NCBI GenBank assembly: GCA_025057645.1
Contig: JANXBJ010000008.1
Location: forward strand, 54,016-118,015
DNA from: Anaerolineales bacterium
GTDB lineage: Bacteria; Chloroflexota; Anaerolineae; Anaerolineales; UBA4823
Reading direction: 5' to 3'
Length of the DNA: 64,000 nt
In this document: positions 35,212 to 44,251 of the stretch, in pieces
How the letters are laid out: every line of letters starts with the position of its first letter
How positions within the stretch are numbered: the stretch's first letter is position 1
The notes under the pieces: generated by a model
What the model was told of the DNA's origin: nothing
The model's input: the letters and a program-made list of their open reading frames with translations, nothing else
Database searches by the model: none
Made by a program: the position numbers and the translations under genes

Positions 35212-35859
35212 TTACTGGGCCCAGCGCGGCCGATAGAGGTCGTAATCCGGATTGATCAGGACTTGGCAGGCGATCACGTCGTCGTTAAGGGCATCCTTGG
35301 CACAAACCGTGATCACCCGCTCGTCCTCCAGATCGGTGGGCATATGGAAATAAGCCCCGAACTGGCCCTTCTTGTCGGTGCGGACAATGGCTAGTTGGTG
35401 ATTGGGATTCATCCAGTAGTATTTTCTTCCCTCGTAGGCCTTAATGTAGACAAAGCGCTCTTTGGGGAAGTTGGTCAGGGCGATCCAAGCAATATCGCCC
35501 AGGTGAAAGCCGCTGATGGAGGGCAGATTCTTTGCCGCAGGAGTGCCCGGCGCAGGGGTGGGAGCCGGGGTATTTGTAGGAATCACAGCTCCTTTGGGGA
35601 TACACAGGACTTGACCAACAGCGAGCAAATAGGGGGGTTTGAGCTTGTTAACCTCCACCAATTCCTCGAACTTGACCTGAAATTTGGCAGCGATGCCGTA
35701 TAGCGTGTCGCCTGATTGCACGGTATATTTCAAGGCACAAGCCGCCGCTTGGGCCGGGGTGGGCAGGTTGACCACTAAGATGGCCGCCACTCCGAGGAGG
35801 ATGCCTCCACGCACCGCCCAAGCCAGTGGAGTTCGAAAATTAGGAAAATCCATCCTCAT
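35212..35859 (-). CDS. Exported LysM-domain protein
   Basis: The 215-residue product has an N-terminal signal or anchor (about 12-38, ending PAQAAA). A LysM domain follows at about 43-90 (KYTVQSGDTLYGIAAKFQVKFEELVEVNKL, VGQVLCIP), then a Pro/Thr linker and a C-terminal beta-rich domain of ~105 residues (SISGFHLGDIAWIALTNFP) that I do not recognise. LysM binds peptidoglycan or related glycans, so the protein probably acts at the cell surface. ATG 35859 has AAGGAG 7 bases upstream. A long structured leader lies before it. Confidence 0.82.
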   Translation of the reverse strand: MRMDFPNFRTPLAWAVRGGILLGVAAILVVNLPTPAQAAACALKYTVQSGDTLYGIAAKFQVKFEELVEVNKLKPPYLLAVGQVLCIPKGAVIPTNTPAPTPAPGTPAAKNLPSISGFHLGDIAWIALTNFPKERFVYIKAYEGRKYYWMNPNHQLAIVRTDKKGQFGAYFHMPTDLEDERVITVCAKDALNDDVIACQVLINPDYDLYRPRWAQ

Positions 35860-35880
35860 GGTCACTCTCCTTCTTCATTT

Positions 35881-35993
35881 CCGGAAGAGTTGCCCTGTAC
35901 GGTGAAAAAGCAGGCTCTCCGGGTCGAAACTCAGGAAAGCGTCCCATCGCTCGGACTCGCTTTCCCTTGGTCGTATGAGTGCGGAAAACTATA
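35881..35993 (-). promoter_or_regulatory. Extended -10 promoter and structured leader of the LysM gene
   Basis: On the minus strand TGG-TATAGT (10 bases starting at 35996; box 35993-35988) is an extended -10. The transcript would carry about 120 untranslated bases with two stems. Stem 1 (35965-35934): GGAAAGC, bulge, GTCC pairs with GGAC, GCTTTCC. Stem 2 (35922-35881): CCGGAGAG, CCTG pairs with CAGG and CTCTTCCGG. I could not match these to a known riboswitch class. Confidence 0.4.
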
Positions 35994-36047
35994 CCACATT
36001 TCCGCCCGGCCGGACATTAAAGACGACTAAGAGAGGAGAACGAGATG

Positions 36048-36056
36048 TGCTATAAT
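36048..36056 (+). promoter_or_regulatory. Extended -10 promoter of tRNA-Arg
   Basis: TGC-TATAAT ends 9 bases before the mature tRNA 5' end. Confidence 0.6.
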
Positions 36057-36065
36057 TGAGCTAAC

Positions 36066-36138
36066 GCCCCAGTAGCTCAAAGGATAGAGCGAGGCTCTCC
36101 TAAGGCCGAGGTTGTGGGTTCGACTCCCGCCTGGGGCG
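36066..36138 (+). tRNA. tRNA-Arg (anticodon CCU)
   Basis: The 73-base cloverleaf has acceptor GCCCCAG paired with CTGGGGC, D-stem GCTC/GAGC, anticodon loop CTCCTAA, a five-base variable loop, and T-stem GTGGG/CCCGC around TTCGACT. The discriminator is G and CCA is not encoded. The first pair of the anticodon stem (27-43) is a mismatch. Reads AGG codons. Confidence 0.92.
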
Positions 36139-36203
36139 TTTGTCCTAAAAAAGGGGGCTTGCTGCGGTTCAACAGAATTGTAAGCCCTCTCGGATCTCAA
36201 ATG

Positions 36204-36212
36204 TGCTATACT
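36204..36212 (+). promoter_or_regulatory. Extended -10 promoter of threonine synthase
   Basis: TGC-TATACT, giving a leader of about 43 bases to the ATG at 36262. Confidence 0.45.
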
Positions 36213-36261
36213 GCAATTGCGCTCCCTTGTACCCCATTCTCGCACAAACCTTACTGTGCCC

Positions 36262-37467
36262 ATGGGTTTTGCAATCGAACTCGTTTGCCCAGAGTGTTCT
36301 CAGACCTTCGCTGCAGAAGCCGTCCAAACTTTTTGTCGCTCCTGTGCTTCTCCCCTTCTGGCTCGCTACGACTTCGAGGAAATTGCTCACGCTCTTGCGC
36401 CTGGGGTCGTTCGTCAACGTGCGAGGGGGATTTGGCGTTGGGCGGAGTTCCTGCCGGTCCAGGGAACCCAGTGGCGCATCACCCTCGGAGAGGGGGATAC
36501 TCCCCTCCTCCCTTTACCTAAACTGGGTAAGAGGTTAGGCTTGAGGCACCTCTACTTAAAAGACGAGGCACGAAATCCTGCCGGCTGTTTCAAGGCACGC
36601 GGAATCGCCGTTTCGCTTAGTCGCCACTTGGAGCTCGGTTTGCGCCACTTTTACTTGGCAAGTGCAGGCAATGCCGGCGGTACTCTCGCAGTTTACGGTG
36701 CGCGCACCAACTGGCTTCTCCGCCAGAAGCAGGAGCGTTGTTCTTTCCGCATTTATTTAGCCTCTACAGCCCCGCTTGCCAACCGCCTTGAAATCCAAAC
36801 GAGTGGAGCCGAGTTTTACCTAATCGAAGGCACGATTGCAGATGCCGCCGCTCGCGCCGCTCAGGATATGAACCTAGAACAAGGATCAACTCCACAGCGT
36901 TGGTTTGATCTCTCAACATTCAAGGAGCCCTATCGGGTAGAGGGGAAAAAGACCTTGGGCTTTGAGCTAGCGGAACAATTCGACTATCACCTGCCTGACG
37001 TGATTCTCTATCCCACCGGTGGCGGGACAGGACTCATCGGGATGTGGAAAGCTTTTGACGAGCTTGAACGAGTTGGTTGGATCGGTGAAAAGCGCCCCCG
37101 AATGATCAGTGTTCAGGCGCAGGGATGTGCTCCAATTGTAGAAGCGTTTCGCCAAGGCACAGAGCGCACCCGATTTTGGCACAACGCCGCAACCTCAGCC
37201 ACCGGCTTGTGTGTCCCGCAACCCTTTGCTGACCGGCTGATCCTCAAGGTCTTGCGGGAAAGCGGCGGAGATGCTCTTGCCGTTGACGAGGAGGAGATTC
37301 GGCTGGCACAACAAGAACTCGCCCAACTGGAAGGGGTCTTTGCTTCTCCGGAGGGCGCGGCCACTCTGGCTGCCCTGAAAATCATGGTCTCCCAACAGAA
37401 GCTCGATCCTCAGGAAAGGGTAGTCTTGTTCAACACTGCAAGCGGAGTAAAATATACCTTGAAGTAA
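36262..37467 (+). CDS. thrC: Threonine synthase
   Basis: Converts O-phosphohomoserine to threonine with PLP. The 401-residue protein starts with a zinc-ribbon-like segment (LVCPECSQTF, FCRSCASPLLARYDFEE) seen in the longer bacterial type. It continues with GEGDTPLLPLPKLGKRLGLRHLYLKDEARNPAGCFKARG, whose Lys is the PLP lysine, then SAGNAGGT and the phosphate-binding YPTGGGTGLIG. The PLP motif usually reads PTGSFKDRG, so NPAGCFKARG is a variant. ATG 36262 is chosen by homology over a TTG 15 codons earlier. It is a single gene with its own promoter and terminator. Confidence 0.88.
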   Translation: MGFAIELVCPECSQTFAAEAVQTFCRSCASPLLARYDFEEIAHALAPGVVRQRARGIWRWAEFLPVQGTQWRITLGEGDTPLLPLPKLGKRLGLRHLYLKDEARNPAGCFKARGIAVSLSRHLELGLRHFYLASAGNAGGTLAVYGARTNWLLRQKQERCSFRIYLASTAPLANRLEIQTSGAEFYLIEGTIADAAARAAQDMNLEQGSTPQRWFDLSTFKEPYRVEGKKTLGFELAEQFDYHLPDVILYPTGGGTGLIGMWKAFDELERVGWIGEKRPRMISVQAQGCAPIVEAFRQGTERTRFWHNAATSATGLCVPQPFADRLILKVLRESGGDALAVDEEEIRLAQQELAQLEGVFASPEGAATLAALKIMVSQQKLDPQERVVLFNTASGVKYTLK

Positions 37468-37469
37468 CA

Positions 37470-37491
37470 ACCCTGGAGGGCAGGGTGTTTT
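37470..37491 (+). terminator. Intrinsic terminator of thrC
   Basis: ACCCTG-gaggg-CAGGGT followed by GTTTT, directly after the stop codon. Confidence 0.65.
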
Positions 37492-37515
37492 CCCTCTGGG
37501 AGCGGATGCGAGAGA

Positions 37516-39627
37516 ATGCCAAATCGTGAAGGGTACCCCACCACGCAAGCCTCCCTTGAGCTTCTCTATAACATCAGCCGCGAACTCACCAGCGCGCTCG
37601 ATTTGCACCTGGTTTTGCGGCGCGTGCTTTTCCTCTCCATGCAAAGCGTTGGGGCAATCAACGGCAGTATTATCGTCCTCGACAGCAATGGCAAACCTAT
37701 AGACTCAGCGATTATCACCGGTGATGTGGTCCACGATCAAACCACCCAGCAACTGCGCATCACTTACGAACAAGGGCTCGCCGGATGGGTAGCCCAACAT
37801 CGCCAAGCGGTCTTGATCAAAGACACTAGCCGAGATGAGCGATGGCTCAAACGCCCGGACGACGCTCCTGAAAGACGGGGACCGAAGTCCGCCGTCAGCG
37901 CCCCGCTGATGGTGCGCGATGAATTGGTGGGGGTGATCACCCTCGTTCACCCCCAGCCGGGCTTTTTCCAACCCGAACACCTCAGCTTAGTCCAATCGAT
38001 TGCCGATCAAGCGGGGATCGCCGTTCTAAACGCCCGGCTCTATGAGGAAAGCCAACGCCGGGCGCGCATTATGGCAGCTCTGGCCAGCAGCGCCGCAGCC
38101 ATCACCGGTTCGCTCGACCTGAAAGAAGTGCTTCAGCGCATACTAGAGCAGACCAGTCGAGCCTTGCTAGTTGACACGGTCTCTTTAGCGTTGATCGACC
38201 CCAAGCGCCAAGAACTGGTCTTCGAAGCCTCCACCGGACGCTACAGCGAGAAAGTGATAGGCCTTCGTCTCAAGTTAGGCGAAGGGATCGCAGGTTGGGT
38301 TGCTCAACGAGGCGAGGGCACCGTGGTCAATGATGTCTCAAAGGACGAGCGTTTTTTGCGCGCAGTTGACCTGATGACTGGCTTCCGCACCCGGGCAATC
38401 GCTTGTGCTCCCATCCGCTGGGGCGACGAAGTGATCGGCGTTCTCGAGGCGATTAACCCCCAAGCCCGAGTTTTTAACGACGACGCTCTAGATGTGCTGA
38501 ACGGCATTGCCAGCCTCGCTGGCACAGCCATTCGTCATGCCCAATTATTCGCAGCGCTTCAAGCCGCCCACCAGCGCTACCTCGAGCTCTTTCAAGATAG
38601 CATCGATGCGATTTTCATCACCGACTGGGAAGGCCGCATCATCGAGGCCAATCATCAAGCCGAACGGGTGACCTTGCTCGGCGCCGAAGCCCTCCGCGGC
38701 CAGCTTATTCATTCTCTCGCCATCGTCAACTCTCAACTCCTAGGCGATGGGTTCGCCAACCTCAAACACGGTGAAACCCTTTCCTATGAGACCACCTTAC
38801 AGACCTCCGCCGGGCGTTCGATGCCGGCTCACGTCTACGCCCGAAAGGTAAGCATCGACGAAGAGGAATGCATTCAGTGGATTGTGCACGACATCACCGA
38901 GCGCAAGAATTTGGAGACTCTGCGCGCCGACCTAATCTCCATGATCTATCACGACCTGCGTTCGCCCCTCGCCAACGTGATCTCAAGTCTGGACGTGCTC
39001 GAAAACATCCTTCCAGCCGATAGCGATGCGGCGGTCAAGTCTCTGCTTAAGATCGCTGTTCGTTCGACCGAAAGAATTCAGCGCCTGGTCAATGCCTTGC
39101 TCGACTTGCGCCGCCTCGAGGCTGGCCGGCCGATCAGCAATCCCCGGCCCGAAGCGGTGGAAAAGATCATCGCCGACTCTGTGGACGCAGTTCGGGTCGG
39201 CGCCGACGCAAAGCATCAAGCGATAGAGACCCACCTGAGTGCGCTCCTCCCTCCGGTGCTGGTCGACGGCGAAATGATACGCCGTGTCCTGATTAACCTC
39301 CTCGAGAACGCCATTAAGTACACTCCTCAAGGTAGTGCGATCACGGTTGGAGCACAATCCGAGGGAAAAATGGTTCAAATCTGGGTTCAGGACTGTGGAC
39401 CGGGCATTCCACCCTCCGAGCAAGAGCGCATTTTTGACAAATTCACCCGCCTGCGCAGTGCAAATGGTCAGCACGGCTTTGGTTTGGGCTTGGCCTATTG
39501 CCGCTTGGCTGTCGAAGCCCATGGTGGCCGTATTTGGGTGGAGAGTCAGCCAAACCAGGGCGCCTGCTTCCGCCTTACGCTACCGGTCGCATCCAACGGG
39601 CAAAGATCTAACGAAACCCAAGCATAG
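37516..39627 (+). CDS. Soluble sensor histidine kinase, GAF-GAF-PAS-HisKA-HATPase
   Basis: The 703-residue protein has no membrane helix. Domains: GAF at about 17-170 and 195-345, PAS at about 350-465 (DSIDAIFITDWEGRIIEANHQAE), HisKA with the phospho-acceptor His479 in MIYHDLRSPLANV, and HATPase at about 580-695 (NLLENAIKYTPQG, DCGPGIP, GFGLGLAYCRLAVEAHGG). All kinase boxes are intact. No receiver or response-regulator gene is adjacent, so the output partner is elsewhere. The MBL-fold gene follows after 12 bases and may share the transcript. The signal is unknown, presumably cytosolic. Confidence 0.92.
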   Translation: MPNREGYPTTQASLELLYNISRELTSALDLHLVLRRVLFLSMQSVGAINGSIIVLDSNGKPIDSAIITGDVVHDQTTQQLRITYEQGLAGWVAQHRQAVLIKDTSRDERWLKRPDDAPERRGPKSAVSAPLMVRDELVGVITLVHPQPGFFQPEHLSLVQSIADQAGIAVLNARLYEESQRRARIMAALASSAAAITGSLDLKEVLQRILEQTSRALLVDTVSLALIDPKRQELVFEASTGRYSEKVIGLRLKLGEGIAGWVAQRGEGTVVNDVSKDERFLRAVDLMTGFRTRAIACAPIRWGDEVIGVLEAINPQARVFNDDALDVLNGIASLAGTAIRHAQLFAALQAAHQRYLELFQDSIDAIFITDWEGRIIEANHQAERVTLLGAEALRGQLIHSLAIVNSQLLGDGFANLKHGETLSYETTLQTSAGRSMPAHVYARKVSIDEEECIQWIVHDITERKNLETLRADLISMIYHDLRSPLANVISSLDVLENILPADSDAAVKSLLKIAVRSTERIQRLVNALLDLRRLEAGRPISNPRPEAVEKIIADSVDAVRVGADAKHQAIETHLSALLPPVLVDGEMIRRVLINLLENAIKYTPQGSAITVGAQSEGKMVQIWVQDCGPGIPPSEQERIFDKFTRLRSANGQHGFGLGLAYCRLAVEAHGGRIWVESQPNQGACFRLTLPVASNGQRSNETQA

Positions 39628-39639
39628 AAGGTATAGCTT

Positions 39640-40527
39640 ATGAAAGAAATCCGACCCGGAATCTTCTACGAAGACGCATATCTAGGGGTCATCCTTGTGG
39701 CCTTCGTCTTTCCTCATGGCACTATCTACCTCGACGCCCCCCTTAAGGCAGAAGACGCCCGGGCTTGGCGTTCTGCCTTGCTCAACCAGCGCGGCGGAAA
39801 CAATCGCCTGCTGATCTTGCTCGATTCACACCTTGACCGCACAATCGGTGCCAAAGCCTTCGACTGCCCGATCCTAGCTCATGAAAAAACGGCCTCGGTT
39901 TTTCGCAGCCGCCCCAGCGCCCTCAAGGGGCAGACTTCCGAAAACGGCTCAGACTGGGAGGGTTATCTCGATTCGATCGCAACCCGTTGGACGGTTCCGG
40001 ATATCACCTTTAGCGAACAACTGTCGTTGCATTGGGGAGGCCCCGAAGTGCGCCTCGAGCACCATCCTGGACCTGCACCAGGTTCAATTTGGGTGAGTGT
40101 GCCGAGCGAAAATCTAATCTTCATCGGCGATACTGTGATCGTAAATCAACCCCCTTTTTTAGCTAAAGCAGATCTCGAGGCTTGGCAACAATCGCTTGAA
40201 GAGCTGGCCACCCATTATCTAGGGTATCAGATTTACAGCAGCCGCAGCGGGTTAGTGACTGTGGAAGATATTCGTCACCAACAGGCCTTCCTGAGAGACC
40301 TGCAAAACCGCCTCGAACCGTTTACCAGCCAAAACGTCCCTCCTGAGACGGTCAACAAAATGGTCCCCACCCTGCTGAGCCACTTTAACTTCAGTAAGGA
40401 CAAAGAAGAGCTATACGCCAAACGCCTACAAAACGGTTTGGTTGAGTATTTGTTACGCCGCAACCGCCCCCCCTCTGAGGAGGAAGCAGAAATGGGAGAG
40501 GTGTTTGAGGATGGTTCTGAGCTATAA
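39640..40527 (+). CDS. Metallo-beta-lactamase-fold protein with degenerate metal site
   Basis: The 295-residue product keeps the fold pattern (N-terminal ILVAFVFPHGTIYLDAPL, a late LIFIGDTVIVN), but the ligand set is broken. The HxHxDH position reads D62-S-H64-L-D66-R67, so the first and last His are Asp and Arg. The next ligand block, usually PGHTPGS, is PGPAPGS, with His replaced by Pro. The GD of the last block is kept. The C-terminal ~90 residues are helical and extra. It may bind metal differently or be a pseudoenzyme. It lies directly behind a histidine kinase gene. Confidence 0.7.
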   Translation: MKEIRPGIFYEDAYLGVILVAFVFPHGTIYLDAPLKAEDARAWRSALLNQRGGNNRLLILLDSHLDRTIGAKAFDCPILAHEKTASVFRSRPSALKGQTSENGSDWEGYLDSIATRWTVPDITFSEQLSLHWGGPEVRLEHHPGPAPGSIWVSVPSENLIFIGDTVIVNQPPFLAKADLEAWQQSLEELATHYLGYQIYSSRSGLVTVEDIRHQQAFLRDLQNRLEPFTSQNVPPETVNKMVPTLLSHFNFSKDKEELYAKRLQNGLVEYLLRRNRPPSEEEAEMGEVFEDGSEL

Positions 40528-40632
40528 ACGGTCGGAGCAAGCTCTGTGGGTCTGCTTCGGTCCGTCCATAAAAGAAAAGGCTGAGCTCCATCTCTCTTAT
40601 TGCGAAGATTATCTCTTGACAAAGGTGGCTTA

Positions 40633-41718
40633 ATGCCTCAATTGCCCTATCAACCCCTCTATGAATTGTGCCGGGGCGATTTCTACCGGGCAAACCAAAA
40701 TCAGATTCCTGAGTCGGTGCACTTCGGCGCTATTGCAGTGGTCGATGCCCACGGCAAGTTGATTGCCTCCTACGGCGACCCCTATGCAACCACCTACCTA
40801 AGGTCCTGCGCCAAACCCTTCCAAGCTCTGCCGCTGGTAGAAAGCGGGGCTTCCGCTGCATACGGCCTGAACGATGAGGAGATTGCGCTCATCTGTTCAT
40901 CCCACTCGGGCTGCGAAACCCATGTCACACTAATCCGCCGACTTCAGGAAAAGTGCGGAGTTCAGGAGAGCGATCTGCTCTGCGGAGTTCACTACCCCTT
41001 GCATGAGGAAACTGCTCGGCTCATGCGTCAACGCGGCGAAAAGCCCAGCGCCAACCATCATAACTGCTCCGGAAAACACACCGGCATGATCGCCCTTGCC
41101 CGCTTCAAAAATTTGCCCTCTGACGATTATATAAACCCCAAACACCCAATTCAAACAACCATTCTGGCTGCCTTCGCCGAGATGTGTCGCCTAGCACCCG
41201 AGCAAGTGCAAGTTGGCACTGACGGCTGTTCTGCGCCTAATTTTGCTGTGCCTCTATATCATGTTGCATTAGCCTACGCTCGACTTTGCGACCCGCTCTG
41301 CGGGGAGGTCTATCCTCCGCAACGGGCCGAGGCCTGCCGGCGCATTGCGCAGGCAATGATGAGTTACCCAGAACTGGTTGGCGGCCCGGGTCGCTTCGAC
41401 ACCCACTTAATGCGGAGAGCAGAAGGAAAAATCCTCGCTAAAACAGGAGCAGAAGGGTATCAAGGTCTGGGATTGATGCCCGGCGTTCTGGGTACGGACT
41501 CTCCGGGGATCGGGGTGGCATTGAAAGTTGCCGATGGAGACCAGCGGGGAAAGGTCAGCGCAGCGGTCAGCCTAGAAGTGCTGCGCCAGCTCGGCGCACT
41601 CACCGAGCAAATGGTGCACGACCTGAGCGAGTTTGGTCCTTCTCTGACGCTCAAGAACTTTCGCCAACTGCCCATCGGCACAGCAAGACCGATTTTTTCT
41701 CTGCAGTGGCATTCCTGA
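40633..41718 (+). CDS. L-asparaginase (Rhizobium AnsA-like, asparaginase_II family)
   Basis: Hydrolyses asparagine to aspartate and ammonia. The 361-residue protein has the family motifs LRSCAKPFQALPLVESGA (Ser and Lys), LICSSHSGCETHV, NCSGKHTGMIALA and GTDGCSAPNFAVPL. These belong to the family unrelated to the E. coli type. ATG 40633 follows AAAGGTGG; the longer frame has no matching N terminus. Its stop overlaps the nth start (TGATG), so the two are coupled. Confidence 0.9.
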   Translation: MPQLPYQPLYELCRGDFYRANQNQIPESVHFGAIAVVDAHGKLIASYGDPYATTYLRSCAKPFQALPLVESGASAAYGLNDEEIALICSSHSGCETHVTLIRRLQEKCGVQESDLLCGVHYPLHEETARLMRQRGEKPSANHHNCSGKHTGMIALARFKNLPSDDYINPKHPIQTTILAAFAEMCRLAPEQVQVGTDGCSAPNFAVPLYHVALAYARLCDPLCGEVYPPQRAEACRRIAQAMMSYPELVGGPGRFDTHLMRRAEGKILAKTGAEGYQGLGLMPGVLGTDSPGIGVALKVADGDQRGKVSAAVSLEVLRQLGALTEQMVHDLSEFGPSLTLKNFRQLPIGTARPIFSLQWHS

Positions 41719-42401
41719 TGGACCCAAAAAGCTCTGAGAAGAAACCGTTAGCTCAGCAGATCACTCAAAAGCTCCATCAACTCTATGGAGAACCGCAGTG
41801 GCGTCGTCCTCTCTCCCCCTTGGATGAGCTTATCTCGACCATTTTGTCCCAAAACACCAACGATGGCAACCGCGATCGGGCCTTCGAAGCCTTACGGCAG
41901 CGCTTCCCAACCTGGGAAGCTGTGCGCGATGCTCCCCTTGAGGCAGTGGTTGAAGCAATCCGTCCCGCAGGCTTGGCCGAACAAAAGGGGCCACGCATCC
42001 AAGCGATCCTACGCGCTATCACTGCACAGCGCGGCCGCCTAGATTTGGATTTCCTACGAGAATTTGAACCCGAAGCGGCCTTGCGCTGGTTGCAACAGTT
42101 TAAAGGGGTAGGCCCAAAGACCGCTGCTATCGTTGTGCTCTTCTCCCTAAACAAACCCGCCTTTCCGGTAGACACCCACATCCATCGCGTTACCCGCCGC
42201 TTAGGATTAATTCCGCATTCGACCTCCGCCGAGCAAGCTCACCGACTCTTGGCAGAGCTCTTTGACAAGCGGGATTATGCCTCCGTCCACTTGAACCTGA
42301 TCCGACTGGGGAGAGAAATCTGTCGAGCGCGCAAGCCCAAGTGTCCCATCTGCCCCCTGAAGGAAGATTGTGCTTTTTACCGGAGGGAAGATCGCTCATG
42401 A
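41718..42401 (+). CDS. nth: Endonuclease III, 4Fe-4S DNA glycosylase/AP lyase
   Basis: Removes oxidised pyrimidines from DNA. The 227-residue protein has the helix-hairpin-helix LQQFKGVGPKTAAIVVLF with the catalytic Lys, the catalytic Asp in FPVDTHIHRV, and a C-terminal cluster motif C-X6-C-X2-C-X5-C (CRARKPKCPICPLKEDC). The Nth/EndoIII family also contains related DNA lyases of Chloroflexota, and exact substrate is assumed. ATG 41718 overlaps the asparaginase stop by one base; the stop overlaps the next gene as ATGA. Confidence 0.92.
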   Translation: MDPKSSEKKPLAQQITQKLHQLYGEPQWRRPLSPLDELISTILSQNTNDGNRDRAFEALRQRFPTWEAVRDAPLEAVVEAIRPAGLAEQKGPRIQAILRAITAQRGRLDLDFLREFEPEAALRWLQQFKGVGPKTAAIVVLFSLNKPAFPVDTHIHRVTRRLGLIPHSTSAEQAHRLLAELFDKRDYASVHLNLIRLGREICRARKPKCPICPLKEDCAFYRREDRS

Positions 42402-44251
42402 ATTCAACCGAGACCCCCCAATCGAATAACTTCCCGTTCGCTCCCTTACGCAAGGGGCAAGCCACTCCTAGCTGGCAGCCGCTTCTGGAAAAAATTCTGA
42501 CCGACTTGGAGCACCTGCGCGATTCCGCCTTGCCACCGGAGAGGCGCCAGGGATTTGAGGCCGTGCTCGAACAAATCCGCCAGCTGCCTAGGCTGCTCTC
42601 TGAAGAGAGCGAGTCCCTGCGACTGGCAGCCCTTTATCGCGTGTCCCATTCGCTGGGCAGCACCTTGGATGTGGACGAAGTGCTAAACCAGGTTATGGAC
42701 GCAGTGATCGAGTTGACAGGCGCAGAACGGGGCTTCCTGATGCTCTTGGACTCGGATACGGGGGAACTGCGCCTGCGCGTGGCACGCAATTTAGAAGGAG
42801 AGACTCTGCAACGCAAAGATGCCATCAGCCATACAATCACCGAAGCAGTAGTGCATAGCGGTCACCCGATTCTGACTACAGATGCCCAAAGCGACCCCCG
42901 CTTTGCCAGACAAGAGTCGGTGATGTTGCACTCTTTGCGTTCGATCATGTGCGTACCCTTGCGCTCACGCGGGGAACTCATTGGCGTTGTCTACGTGGAT
43001 AATCGGATCAGCGCCGGTGTGTTCACCCTAGAGGACTTAGACCTGCTGAGTGCCTTTGCCTCTCAAGCAGCGATCGCCATTGAGAACGCCCGTCTTTATG
43101 CCCGCACTGATCAGGCCTTACAGCAGCGAGTGGCCGAACTCGAAACGCTGACCCAAATCGATCGCGATCTCAATGCTAGCTTGGATTTTGAGCGCATCAT
43201 GGAAATCACCCGGGCTTGGGCGCTGCGCGGCACCCAAGGCACACAAGCTTGGGTGATTCTGCAAGAGGAGGATGGCAAACCGGAGATCGTCTCGGGAGCG
43301 GCTGAAGTCTATCCTGGGACGTTACAAATCCCGAACTTTGAGCCGGATTGGACAGCAAAACTCTTGTGGCAAGAGTCCGGACAGAATCTTGTGGCTGCAC
43401 CGATCCTTCGCGGCGGCAAGGTCCGTGGGGTCATTGCAGTTCTTAAAGAGCAGCCAATCACAGAGCAGGAAAGCCTCTTCCTCTCTCGTTTGGCGGCGCG
43501 CGCGGCCAACGCCATCGAAAATGCGCGCCTTTACCAAGCGGTGCAGCATGCCAATCAGGAAAAGAACCGTTTCATCTCCGTCATTTCGCATGAGCTGCGG
43601 ATTCCGATGACCGCAATTCGAGGCTATGCCGACCTGTTGCGTCAGCAAGTGGTTGGCCCCCTCACCGACAAACAGCGCAATTTCCTGGATACCATCTGTA
43701 ACAACGTCGACCGGATGGCAGCTTTAGTTTCCGATCTCTCAGATATTTCCCGCATCGAGAGCGGCCGGCTGAAACTCGAGCCGCGTCGGATCTCCCTGCC
43801 GCAATTGATCGAGGAGGTGCTCTCGAGTCTACGTCCTAGAATAGATGAAAAAGGTCACCGAGTGAGCAGCGAAATCGCCCCGGACCTGCCCGAAGTCTTT
43901 GCCGATGCGACGCGAGTGAGCCAAGTGTTGACCAATTTGCTCACCAATGCGATCAAATACACCCCGAACGGCGGTCTAATCTGGGTGCGTGCCCAACGCC
44001 AAGGCGAATCGATTTACATTGAAGTGGAGGATAGCGGCATCGGCATAGCCCCTGAGGACCAGCAACGGCTGTTCGAGCAATTCTTTCGCTCTGAAGACCG
44101 CGCCGTGCGCGAAGAGCAAGGTTGGGGGCTAGGGCTGAACGTGGCCAAGCAACTGGTTGAACTGATGGGCGGACGCATTGGCTTTTCCAGCCAGTTAGGC
44201 CAAGGCTCCACATTCTGGTTCACCCTCCCTATAGAAGGAAAAGTCGAATGA
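42398..44251 (+). CDS. Soluble sensor histidine kinase, GAF-GAF-HisKA-HATPase
   Basis: The product from ATG 42398 is 617 residues with no membrane helix. A ~60-residue helical N terminus is followed by GAF 1 (about 71-231; ERGFLMLLD, SIMCVPLRSRGELIGVVYVDN) and a shorter GAF 2 (about 246-376). HisKA follows with His398 (SVISHELRIPMTAIRGYADLL), then HATPase (NLLTNAIKYTPNGG, DSGIGI, WGLGLNVAKQLVELMGG). It overlaps nth by 4 bases and the next gene by 4 bases. No receiver gene is near. GAF 1 resembles nucleotide-binding types only loosely. Confidence 0.92.
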   Translation: MNSTETPQSNNFPFAPLRKGQATPSWQPLLEKILTDLEHLRDSALPPERRQGFEAVLEQIRQLPRLLSEESESLRLAALYRVSHSLGSTLDVDEVLNQVMDAVIELTGAERGFLMLLDSDTGELRLRVARNLEGETLQRKDAISHTITEAVVHSGHPILTTDAQSDPRFARQESVMLHSLRSIMCVPLRSRGELIGVVYVDNRISAGVFTLEDLDLLSAFASQAAIAIENARLYARTDQALQQRVAELETLTQIDRDLNASLDFERIMEITRAWALRGTQGTQAWVILQEEDGKPEIVSGAAEVYPGTLQIPNFEPDWTAKLLWQESGQNLVAAPILRGGKVRGVIAVLKEQPITEQESLFLSRLAARAANAIENARLYQAVQHANQEKNRFISVISHELRIPMTAIRGYADLLRQQVVGPLTDKQRNFLDTICNNVDRMAALVSDLSDISRIESGRLKLEPRRISLPQLIEEVLSSLRPRIDEKGHRVSSEIAPDLPEVFADATRVSQVLTNLLTNAIKYTPNGGLIWVRAQRQGESIYIEVEDSGIGIAPEDQQRLFEQFFRSEDRAVREEQGWGLGLNVAKQLVELMGGRIGFSSQLGQGSTFWFTLPIEGKVE

